NCBI GenBank assembly: GCA_045652245.1
Contig: JAZRTY010000043.1
Location: forward strand, 5,142-69,141
DNA: 64,000 bases
Source: SIG622 sp045652245
GTDB taxonomy: Bacteria; Bacillota; Clostridia; Oscillospirales; CAG-382
Direction of reading: 5' to 3'
Position 1 is the first letter of the stretch. Each line of letters begins with the position of its first letter. This document shows positions 24,615-31,126 of the stretch, piece by piece. The translations under genes and the position numbers were made by a program. A model generated the notes under the pieces. That model was not told the origin of the DNA. It ran no database searches and worked only from the letters and a program-made list of their open reading frames with translations.

Positions 24615-25211
24615 TATTTCTATTATAAGTTCACAATTTACGCGAGTTACTTTTGGTTTTCATATCAATATTAAATTGTCTGTATTTCTACACAGCCACA
24701 CAGAAGGCTTATCCGATATACAGGAATTACCGATACTTTTAAAGTTATAGAGCATTTACAGAGTTATTCCGGTCTGCTGATTACTACGCTGAACCGTTCA
24801 ATAACATTCGCTGTAATTTTACTTCTAAAGGATAAATTCCGTAATCAAATTAAACTAACTCATAAAAAGAACTGTGAACGTACCTTGCAGTTAAATTCTT
24901 TACTGTACTTGCCGATACATACTATACATTCTGAATCCCAAACCTCACAAGACCTTGTGTGGCGAATGTACGAACAGGGCTCATAGTACTCTTGATTTCC
25001 TGTCCCCGAGTATCCTTCGGCCGGGTGCTTTAGCTGGATTTTCAAAACAAAGTTTTCTTGCTAAAGTTTAATCACGAACCACGAATCGGGTATTCTCAAT
25101 AAAAAACTGCTCAAAAACGATAAGTCCTTCTGCACAAGCTGCGGCGCTATCGGCTATATCGTTCATCGGAAACACCCCTTTCAATTTCATCTTATGTTAT
25201 TTCCTTTCTGT
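24575..25211 (-). ncRNA. Strongly promoted transcript of about 640 nt with almost no coding capacity (candidate long ncRNA or decayed gene)
   Basis: A perfect promoter (25218-25246) and a terminator (24574-24614) on the minus strand enclose about 640 bases whose only ORF with a plausible ribosome site is 40 codons at the 5' end (25068-25190). The central part (about 24860-25045) is relatively G+C-rich with repeated short complementary words (CACCCGGCCGAAGG, CTCGGGGACAGG, ACACAAGGTCTTGTG). The distal part is A+T-rich. I recognise no known RNA family (not SRP, tmRNA, RNase P or a common riboswitch). A degraded gene is the alternative. Confidence 0.4.
25068..25190 (-). CDS. Possible 40-residue peptide, unknown function
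   Basis: ATG at 25190 (MKLKGVFPMNDIADS...), AAAGGAAAT about 9 bases upstream, or a second in-frame ATG at 25166 preceded by AAAGGGG. It ends at TAA 25068-25070. The peptide is mildly acidic in the middle (ADSAAACAEGLIVFEQFF) with no membrane segment. The promoter and two possible ribosome sites argue for translation. No homologue is recognised. It may be a leader peptide, a truncated gene remnant, or chance. Confidence 0.35.
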   Translation of the reverse strand: MKLKGVFPMNDIADSAAACAEGLIVFEQFFIENTRFVVRD

Positions 25212-25217
25212 ACTTTG

Positions 25218-25246
25218 ATTATAGCATATATTTTCCTATTTGTCAA
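25218..25246 (-). promoter_or_regulatory. Consensus promoter of the 24.6-25.2 kb transcript
   Basis: Minus strand: TTGACA (25241-25246), 17-base spacer, TATAAT (25218-25223); one of the best promoter matches in the window. Predicted start near 25211. Confidence 0.85.
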
Positions 25247-25453
25247 GATAAATAAAAGGATTTTACATAAAAATATCATTTTTGTTATTTTTTCACAATT
25301 GTTATATGTTATATTATTGTATTATTAACAAATATTTTTTTGAGTTATCGGCAAATTTTAAGAATAAAACAAGTCATATTGTTAAAAATAAACAATGTGA
25401 CTTTAACAATTTCAGAAGTAAATATAAAAAATGCAGAATTTTCAAAAAAAGTA

Positions 25454-25482
25454 TTGACAAGCAGAGTTTATTTTGATATAAT
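25454..25482 (+). promoter_or_regulatory. Consensus promoter of tRNA-Met/tRNA-Glu
   Basis: TTGACA (25454-25459), 17-base spacer, TATAAT (25477-25482), about 40 bases before tRNA-Met. Confidence 0.92.
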
Positions 25483-25523
25483 ATTTAGGTCTCGTAGGCA
25501 GATGCCTTCGACACAGTGGAAAC

Positions 25524-25600
25524 GGCGGAATAGCTCAGCTGGCTAGAGCATCCGGTTCATACCCGGCAGGTCGTTGGTTCAAATCCGACTTCCGCTACCA
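25524..25600 (+). tRNA. tRNA-Met (anticodon CAT, elongator type), CCA encoded
   Basis: Acceptor GGCGGAA/TTCCGCT, D-arm AGCTCAGCTGGCTAGAGC, anticodon loop TTCATAC (CAT), T-arm GGTTCAAATCC, discriminator A, CCA at 25598-25600. The body resembles Bacillus elongator tRNA-Met rather than initiator; an Ile2 (CAT, lysidine) assignment is less likely but cannot be excluded by eye. Confidence 0.92.
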
Positions 25601-25605
25601 CATCC

Positions 25606-25680
25606 GGCCCGTTGGTCAAGCGGTTAAGACACGGCCCTTTCACGGCTGTAACATGGGTTCGATTCCCGTACGGGTCACCA
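25606..25680 (+). tRNA. tRNA-Glu (anticodon TTC), CCA encoded
   Basis: Acceptor GGCCCGT/ACGGGTC, anticodon loop CTTTCAC (TTC), T-arm GGGTTCGATTCCCG, discriminator A at 25677, CCA 25678-25680. Five bases after tRNA-Met, so one transcript. Its T-arm sequence TCGATTCCCGTACGGG recurs twice within the next 500 bases. Confidence 0.96.
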
Positions 25681-25682
25681 AC

Positions 25683-25720
25683 AAAAAAGCCTTTTTGTCT
25701 ATCGACAAAAGGGCTTTTTT
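25683..25720 (+). terminator. Intrinsic terminator after tRNA-Glu
   Basis: Stem AAGCCTTTTTGTC / GACAAAAGGGCTT with a TATC loop and terminal T-run. Confidence 0.92.
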
Positions 25721-25721
25721 G

Positions 25722-25897
25722 AATGATGTTTGCCTTACGGCAAATGATGTAGGCTTCGCCAATGATGACGGCTTCGCCTAATGATGTGTGCCTGACGGCA
25801 CATTTTATGGCAAACATCGCATCATTGCGAGTGGAACGAGCAACATCATTTTGAGCGAAGCGAAAAACATCATATCACCGGCAGGTGATACATCATT
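25722..25897. repeat. Hairpin-array repeat with ATGATG/CATCAT punctuation (copy 2)
   Basis: Left half: AATGATG, TTTGCCTTACGGCAA, ATGATG, TAGGCTTCGCCA, ATGATG, ACGGCTTCGCCT, AATGATG, TGTGCCTGACGGCACA. Right half: GGCAAACATCGCATCATTGC, CAACATCAT, TTTGAGCGAAGCGAAAA, ACATCAT, ATCACCGGCAGGTGAT, ACATCATT. Spacer words switch from ATGATG to their complement CATCAT at the centre, so the whole unit is a nested palindrome of hairpins. It shares several modules with the copy at 5646-5760. Confidence 0.8.
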
Positions 25898-25932
25898 AAA
25901 TAAAATGGTACAATTTACAATGATTGGTGTGC

Positions 25933-26027
25933 AGCAAGACGTGTCGATTCCCGTACGGGGGAAAGAAGATAATAGATAAGAGATAATAGATAAGAGAAAT
26001 GGTGGTTTTGCTGCGCAAAACTTCATT
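25933..26027. repeat. 95-bp direct repeat with tRNA-Glu T-arm sequence and 14-bp VNTR (copy A)
   Basis: Contains AGCAAGACGTG, then TCGATTCCCGTACGGG (25944-25959) identical to the tRNA-Glu T-arm/acceptor segment at 25659-25674, then two GATAATAGATAAGA units (25968-25995) and a TTTTGCTGCGCAAAA hairpin followed by CTTCATT. Copy B at 26130-26238 is the same except for a third 14-bp unit and one base. No gene lies in this stretch. Confidence 0.85.
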
Positions 26028-26129
26028 TTAATTGTAGTAACGTAAGAATTATCGTTAAGAAAAGAGTCCTATGCGGTTGTTTTTATCAAAAAGGTACGAG
26101 GACTTTAGTCCGAGCAGTACGGATTGCGA

Positions 26130-26238
26130 AGCAAGACGTGTCGATTCCCGTACGGGGGAAAGAGGATAATAGATAAGAGATAATAGATAAGAGATAATAG
26201 ATAAGAGAAATGGTGGTTTTGCTGCGCAAAACTTCATT
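26130..26238. repeat. 109-bp direct repeat with tRNA-Glu T-arm sequence and 14-bp VNTR (copy B)
   Basis: Copy of 25933-26027 with three GATAATAGATAAGA units (26165-26206) instead of two. The T-arm-like TCGATTCCCGTACGGG is at 26141-26156. The 102 bases between copies (26028-26129) hold no ORF; I see nothing recognisable there. Confidence 0.85.
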
Positions 26239-26278
26239 AAAAATAACGCGGGGGATTATTACCTCGCGTTATTTTAGC
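26239..26278 (-). terminator. Intrinsic terminator of the ECF transporter operon
   Basis: Stem AAATAACGCG/CGCGTTATTT (26241-26274), with T-runs in both directions; 8 bases past the stop at 26286. Confidence 0.85.
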
Positions 26279-26285
26279 TTTTTTG

Positions 26286-28754
26286 CTATCTTTCAATAAG
26301 TCCATACTTAATTTTTATTCTCTCAAGCTTTTCAATCATAGGTACTGATATAACCCAAAGGAAAAACGCCGTTGAGAGTGCGTGTATCATATCAAAGGAT
26401 AAACCCAGAAGATATGCTGAAATTATCATTTCGCCCGTAATTACATTCTGCGACATAATAACCGAGGCAGGATTCATAATACCACCGTAGAGAACGAGAG
26501 TTGCAGAAAATCCGAAAATACAAAGTGATATTCTGTTTTGCCTGAGCAAGCCCTTTTTGAAAAGTATTCCCGCAACAAAGCCGATAATACCGAAGGCGAA
26601 CATCTGCCAGGGAGTCCACGGGCCCTGCCCTGCAAAGAAATTTGAAACGAAGCCCGTCAGAGCGCCAACCAAAAATCCTGTTTCTCCACCAAAGCACACA
26701 CCTGCAATAATCACAAGTGCAATAACGGGTTTAAACTGCGGAAGCATAAAGAACGCCGCCCTGCCTGCTACTGCAATAGCACACAAAACGCTTATTATTA
26801 TAAGCTCCCTTGCTTTCGGTTTCCGGCTTTCAAACACCATACAAAACGGCAGCATTGCTTCAAGAATAATAAGAAGACTTATGATGTAATACTTCCTGTC
26901 ATCAAAAAAATGTATTCCCGTATATATTGTAAACGGAATTGCAAAAAGTATCAGAAGAACACAGGCAAGGGTACGCTTTGAAAGCTTTTTGTCTGTTTTT
27001 GGTATTTGCACAACTTCAACATCTGATTTTCTGCTTTGGATTTCGGTTTTATGTAATTCAATTTTGCGTTTCTTTTTTTCCTTCTTTGGCAGATTTCCAC
27101 CGCAGGCAAGGATTATATCCTGCGCAAGAACGGCATCCGGAAGTGTTGTTCTTGCCATACGGTTTGCGCTTGTTGTATAGAAATTCTTACCACAGAAAAA
27201 TTCTCTCGGTTTTGCACACGAGGTAATGCTTCCGTCAAAAACAAGTGCACATCTGTCAGCATATTCTGCACAGAACTCTATATCGTGAGACACCATGAGA
27301 ATTGTGACACCGTCTGCTTTAAGGCGCGCAAGAATATCTGCGAATTCTTCCTTGAAATTTGCGTCAAGTCCTTTTGTAGGCTCGTCAAGCAGCAGGATTT
27401 CAGGCTCTGCAAGGAGTACCTTTGCAAGAGCCGCCCTTTGCTGTTCACCCCCGGACAAGTCGTAAGGATGAAAGTGCAGAAGATTATCTATTTTGCACAG
27501 TACCGAAATATTCTGTACCTTTTGTTCCTTTTCTTCCATTGTCAGCTTCTTTTCAGACAAGGCTTCCAAAAGATCAAGATACACTGTTTTCTTTGCAAAT
27601 ACACTCTGTGGGTTTTGTGGAAGACAGGCAAGAAGTCCATCATACAGACCTTTGATTTTTGCAACATTTTGTCCCTTTATCAGTACCTTCCCCCTGTGTG
27701 GCGTATTAAGTCCCGACACAAGTGAAAGTACCGTTGTTTTTCCTGTGCCGTTACCACCGACAAGACAGAAAAGCTCACCTTTTTTTATTTCAACATCAAA
27801 TCCGCGTATTACATCCGGCAAAGCCTTTTCATATCGGAAGTACGCATCCTTAATTTCAATTACTGTTTCGGTTTCCGGAATTTTACTGTCACATTTTGGT
27901 ACAAGTCCGGGGTTTACAGTATTTGTTTTTGCGTATTCCTCAAGCCAGGCTCTGCCATCACGGACAGTCACGGGGCACTCAAGACGGTTTTCCACCGCTG
28001 CATAAACTCTCATCGGTGTCGGAAGTGCTTTATACATATCTTGATTTTGCGTTTTCAGTATTTCGCCGACCTCTTGCACTTTACCGTCTGCAATTATTCT
28101 TCCTTCATCCATAACAATTATCCTGTCGGAGATTGCAAAGGCTTCTTCAAGACGATGCTCCGAAAGAATAACCGTCACGCCAAGCTCACGGTTTATCTTT
28201 TCAAGAGTTTTCAGAAATTCAGCTGCTGAAATCGGGTCAAGCTGACTTGTCGGCTCGTCAAGCAGCAGAACCTTCGGCTGCATTACCATAACCGACGCCA
28301 AATTCAAAAGCTGTTTTTGCCCCCCCGAAAGCTCGCTTACCTTTTTATAAAACCAGTTCTGAATACCGAAAAAGGATGCCATTTCCGATACTCTTATTCT
28401 GATATCGGGAGTGGAATATCCAAGGCTTTCAAGACCGAATGCAAGCTCGTGCCATACCTTATCGGTTACAATCCCGTTATCGGGATTTTGCATCACAAAG
28501 CCTATTTCCGACGCTTGCTTTATGCTGTCTGCTTCCTGCAAGTTCCCGCCCTCGAAATATATTTCACCACATACCTTTCCGAAAGGTGCAACAGAAGGTT
28601 TGAGAAGTCTTAAAAGTGTAGTTTTACCACAGCCGGATTTTCCGCAAAGGGTTATAAATTCACCACATTTTACAGACAGATTTATATTATCAAGAGCTTT
28701 AGGCGTTCTGCAGGGATATGTAAAGCTCAGATTTTCAACTTTTAAAATTTCCAT
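26286..28754 (-). CDS. ECF transporter: fused double ATPase (EcfA1-EcfA2) and membrane S component
   Basis: 822 residues. First ATPase, residues about 1-240: Walker A GKSGCGKTTLL, signature LSGGQKQLL, Walker B VLLLDEPTSQLD. Second, about 285-520: GGNGTGKTTVL, LSGGEQQRA, ILLLDEPTKGLD. After a basic linker (KKEKKKRKIELHK) come about six membrane segments (about 610-810) with FFMLPQFKPVIALVIIAG and GQGPWTPWQMFAFG, features of an ECF substrate-binding S component. ATPases and S component are normally separate genes, so the substrate specificity is hard-wired here. EcfT is encoded by the overlapping upstream gene. The substrate is a vitamin or metal, unresolved; no riboswitch is visible upstream. 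Confidence 0.9.
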   Translation of the reverse strand: MEILKVENLSFTYPCRTPKALDNINLSVKCGEFITLCGKSGCGKTTLLRLLKPSVAPFGKVCGEIYFEGGNLQEADSIKQASEIGFVMQNPDNGIVTDKVWHELAFGLESLGYSTPDIRIRVSEMASFFGIQNWFYKKVSELSGGQKQLLNLASVMVMQPKVLLLDEPTSQLDPISAAEFLKTLEKINRELGVTVILSEHRLEEAFAISDRIIVMDEGRIIADGKVQEVGEILKTQNQDMYKALPTPMRVYAAVENRLECPVTVRDGRAWLEEYAKTNTVNPGLVPKCDSKIPETETVIEIKDAYFRYEKALPDVIRGFDVEIKKGELFCLVGGNGTGKTTVLSLVSGLNTPHRGKVLIKGQNVAKIKGLYDGLLACLPQNPQSVFAKKTVYLDLLEALSEKKLTMEEKEQKVQNISVLCKIDNLLHFHPYDLSGGEQQRAALAKVLLAEPEILLLDEPTKGLDANFKEEFADILARLKADGVTILMVSHDIEFCAEYADRCALVFDGSITSCAKPREFFCGKNFYTTSANRMARTTLPDAVLAQDIILACGGNLPKKEKKKRKIELHKTEIQSRKSDVEVVQIPKTDKKLSKRTLACVLLILFAIPFTIYTGIHFFDDRKYYIISLLIILEAMLPFCMVFESRKPKARELIIISVLCAIAVAGRAAFFMLPQFKPVIALVIIAGVCFGGETGFLVGALTGFVSNFFAGQGPWTPWQMFAFGIIGFVAGILFKKGLLRQNRISLCIFGFSATLVLYGGIMNPASVIMSQNVITGEMIISAYLLGLSFDMIHALSTAFFLWVISVPMIEKLERIKIKYGLIER

Positions 28755-29614
28755 TTTCTCACCCCCAAAAGCTCAATAATGACCGGAAAAGCACAAAGAA
28801 GCAGATACGAAGCAAATACGCTTATTCCGAAGAAGGAAAGTTCTGCTCCCTTCACAGACGGGAAATATCGAAAATACATTCCACCCATTAAATTTCCGAC
28901 AAGTGTATATATAGCTAAAATCAAAATGCAAATAAACGCTGCGGCATCTCTTTTGTCAAATCTGAATATCGAAAACGCCGTTCTGCCGGGGATGCCGTAG
29001 CCACGCGATTTCATACTGTCTGCCGTTTCAATGGCATTTTCAAGCGACCAGGTCGTCATAATTGACAGAATACCAAGTCCGTACTTTGCACGTTTTATAA
29101 TGCTTCCGTGATTTATATCCCGGCCCATACACCGTTGGGCATTCGCCACAACCCGAAGCTGTGCCGTAAATCTCGGAACAAACCGAAGTATCATAGAAAT
29201 AACAAGCGACAGCGCAGGAATAATTTTCCCGAAAAGATATATGAATTTATCACTTGTCATAACCTCATTATAGCAGGAGAAATGACATATAACACTCACT
29301 ATCATGACAGCGGCGCAAAATCCGTAAATTATCGATTCGAGTGTAAGTGGATTTCCGTTTGGCAGGTAATTTATGATAGTAACTCCCTCGTGATTGAAGG
29401 CAGGATTTATCAGTGCCATAAAAAGCAGCATCGGAAGCATATATAAAAGGTTTGTTTTTATTGCTTTTCTGCCTTTGAGGATTACAGAATATATAAAGCC
29501 GCTCAAAAGTGATATTATAAGGCATACCGGGTGCATAAAAAAGCAGGAAAAGCCGATTACAGATACGAAATATGTAAAATTCACAATCGGGTGATAAGTT
29601 TTAAATTCATTCAT
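28742..29614 (-). CDS. ecfT: ECF transporter transmembrane protein EcfT (CbiQ family)
   Basis: 290 residues from the ATG at 29614 (MNEFKTYHPIVNFTYFVSV); a GTG at 29638 and another ATG at 29626 are in frame, and GGAG 12 bases upstream favours 29614. Several membrane segments (about residues 12-60, 90-120, 140-155, 230-255, 268-288) and the coupling-helix region with SMKSRGYGIPGR, the characteristic ATPase-contact motif. It joins the fused ATPase/S-component protein to form one complete importer. The genes overlap by 13 bases. Homologues are the universal T subunit of ECF transporters. Confidence 0.9.
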   Translation of the reverse strand: MNEFKTYHPIVNFTYFVSVIGFSCFFMHPVCLIISLLSGFIYSVILKGRKAIKTNLLYMLPMLLFMALINPAFNHEGVTIINYLPNGNPLTLESIIYGFCAAVMIVSVICHFSCYNEVMTSDKFIYLFGKIIPALSLVISMILRFVPRFTAQLRVVANAQRCMGRDINHGSIIKRAKYGLGILSIMTTWSLENAIETADSMKSRGYGIPGRTAFSIFRFDKRDAAAFICILILAIYTLVGNLMGGMYFRYFPSVKGAELSFFGISVFASYLLLCAFPVIIELLGVRKWKF

Positions 29615-29679
29615 CTTAAAATCCATCTCCTTTTTCACTTCCTTTCTGCCTTGTTACTGTATTTCCCGTCACAGGTGAT

Positions 29680-29716
29680 AAAAAGCTGCGGCAACCCCGG
29701 AGATTACCGCAGCAGG
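29680..29716 (-). terminator. Intrinsic terminator after rhaM
   Basis: Minus strand: GCTGCGG...CCGCAGC stem (29685-29713) followed by CTTTTTATC. Confidence 0.88.
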
Positions 29717-29752
29717 ATATATCATTTTTACCGTATTGCTCTGCCTGCAGTT

Positions 29753-30067
29753 TTATTGAAGCTCAAAAACCTGTGTAAGCAACGGCTGTGCTCCGGTTTT
29801 GGGGTCCTTTTCCATTATCAGAATATCCTTCATGTATTCGTCCCATTTTTTTACAACCTCACTTTCACTCTGAACCTTTGAGGCGTGCTCTATGCTGTCG
29901 CACTCGTAATAGCCGAACATTTCGTTCCCTACATTCCAGATTGAGTAGTTGCGTATTCCTGCATCTTTCAGAACTTTTACCATTTCAGGCCAGATTTCAT
30001 TGTGACGTTTTACATATTCCTCAAGGGCACCTTCCTTTATAAGGCCCTTCCATGCGTATTTTTCCAT
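29753..30067 (-). CDS. rhaM: L-rhamnose mutarotase
   Basis: 104 residues, the exact family size. It interconverts alpha and beta anomers of L-rhamnose. Motifs: YVKRHNEIWPEMVKVLKDAG with the catalytic His, RNYSIWN, MFGYYECDSIE, and a C-terminal LTQVFEL. It lies 38 bases downstream of the AraC regulator gene and on the same strand, so both could share a transcript. No rhamnose isomerase, kinase or aldolase is in the window; it may serve a pathway encoded elsewhere or a related deoxysugar. Confidence 0.93.
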   Translation of the reverse strand: MEKYAWKGLIKEGALEEYVKRHNEIWPEMVKVLKDAGIRNYSIWNVGNEMFGYYECDSIEHASKVQSESEVVKKWDEYMKDILIMEKDPKTGAQPLLTQVFELQ

Positions 30068-30105
30068 TTCTTTTCTCCTGTTATTTCATTATTTATCTTA
30101 TTAGA

Positions 30106-30969
30106 TTATTTGTCTTGTTTATTCAGATATTTATTCATATGCGAGGTGTCGAAGAAGCCACACTTATGTGCAATTTCAGTTTTTGACATTTCCCCTTTTT
30201 CAAGCAGCATCTGTGCCATAGCTATTCTGCAATGCAATACATACTGAAGAGGTGTCATTTTTACTATTCTCTTGAAATGTCTGTGAAGTGTCGTTCTTGA
30301 CATATTGGTAATCTGCATAAGGTCATCTATCTGGATATTGGCATCAAGATGATTCTGGATATATTCAAGTATTGGAAGTATATCGTAGCTGTCTGTATTT
30401 ACCGTTTCCTCGTCATCTTCTCCAAGACTTATATGATAACACATATCGGCAATGAATTTCATTACAAGTATCGTTCTGTAATGTGCGTAATCATCACCCA
30501 GCTCCTCAAGCTGGATTATCCTTGCAACTTCCGTTTTTACCTTTGCAAGCTTTTCCTGCTTCAGATGCAAAAAAAGCCTTTCATCATAAATCTGACGCAG
30601 ATACGGTTCTACTTTAAACAGAGTTGAATATCCGGGAACACTCTGTAAATCACTTATATATTTCTCAATAAATTCATTTTTTAAGCTGATATGACACACA
30701 TTCAGCTCCTTGTCACAATAATAACCGTGCAGAACCTTCGGTGGGATTACAAACACCTCACCCGAAACCAGAGGAATCGCAATACTGCCGATATAGTGAC
30801 AGCCCGTACCACTCAAAACGATATTCAATTCATAAAAATCGTGGGAGTGCATTCCCACATTGCAGTTTTTGTGTATAGATACAGAGGTCAGATCGTTGCC
30901 TCTGTTTTCGAACTGCTCCTTCTCGCCATAAAACGGCACAGAATACAATGGTAACTTTTCAGGATACAT
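30106..30969 (-). CDS. AraC-family transcriptional regulator (cupin sensor)
   Basis: 287 residues from the ATG at 30969 (MYPEKLPLYSVPFY), with AGAGGTG upstream; a longer in-frame start lacks one. Cupin sensor: NVGMHSHDFYELNIVLSGTG and GEVFVIPPKVLHGY. C-terminal AraC DNA-binding domain: QIDDLMQITNMSRTTLHRHF and MSKTEIAHKCGFFDTSHM. It is divergent from the Fe-ADH/propeller/glycyl radical enzyme operon and precedes rhaM, and is thus the candidate regulator of both. The ligand is unknown; an L-deoxysugar is plausible from rhaM. Confidence 0.9.
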   Translation of the reverse strand: MYPEKLPLYSVPFYGEKEQFENRGNDLTSVSIHKNCNVGMHSHDFYELNIVLSGTGCHYIGSIAIPLVSGEVFVIPPKVLHGYYCDKELNVCHISLKNEFIEKYISDLQSVPGYSTLFKVEPYLRQIYDERLFLHLKQEKLAKVKTEVARIIQLEELGDDYAHYRTILVMKFIADMCYHISLGEDDEETVNTDSYDILPILEYIQNHLDANIQIDDLMQITNMSRTTLHRHFKRIVKMTPLQYVLHCRIAMAQMLLEKGEMSKTEIAHKCGFFDTSHMNKYLNKQDK

Positions 30970-31025
30970 ATTTACACCTCTTTGCAAAAATGGCACAATT
31001 TTACCAAAAAAATAACACTATTTTA

Positions 31026-31060
31026 CTTGTATTATAACATCGAATGTGATATAATACAAG
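31026..31060. promoter_or_regulatory. Promoter of the glycyl radical enzyme operon overlapped by a perfect 11-bp inverted repeat
   Basis: Promoter: TTGTAT (31027-31032), 17-base spacer, extended -10 TGATATAAT (31047-31055). The repeat CTTGTATTATA (31026-31036) and TATAATACAAG (31050-31060) covers both boxes, so a bound dimer would block polymerase. AraC proteins usually prefer direct repeats, so another regulator or DNA structure is possible. Confidence 0.7.
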
Positions 31061-31126
31061 TATAAAATGTGAATATTTTTCAGAAATTCGCATTTAAAAA
31101 ACATTTTTATAAAGGAGAAAAGCAAA

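Noticed and set aside
24675..24720. ACAGAAGGCTTATC word resembling the conserved 3' region of RNase P RNA
   Set aside because: The other universal RNase P segments (for example GAAAGTCC) are absent on this strand, so the match is taken as chance.
24860..25045. 61-codon minus-strand frame with several Cys
   Set aside because: It needs a TTG start without ribosome site and lies in the structured part of the long transcript; kept only as a possible gene remnant.
25940..26160. Additional tRNA genes
   Set aside because: Only the T-arm/acceptor part of tRNA-Glu is present in the two blocks; no D-arm or anticodon arm.
29615..29752. Vitamin riboswitch upstream of the ECF transporter
   Set aside because: No cobalamin, TPP, FMN or folate riboswitch core is visible; only the rhaM terminator is present.
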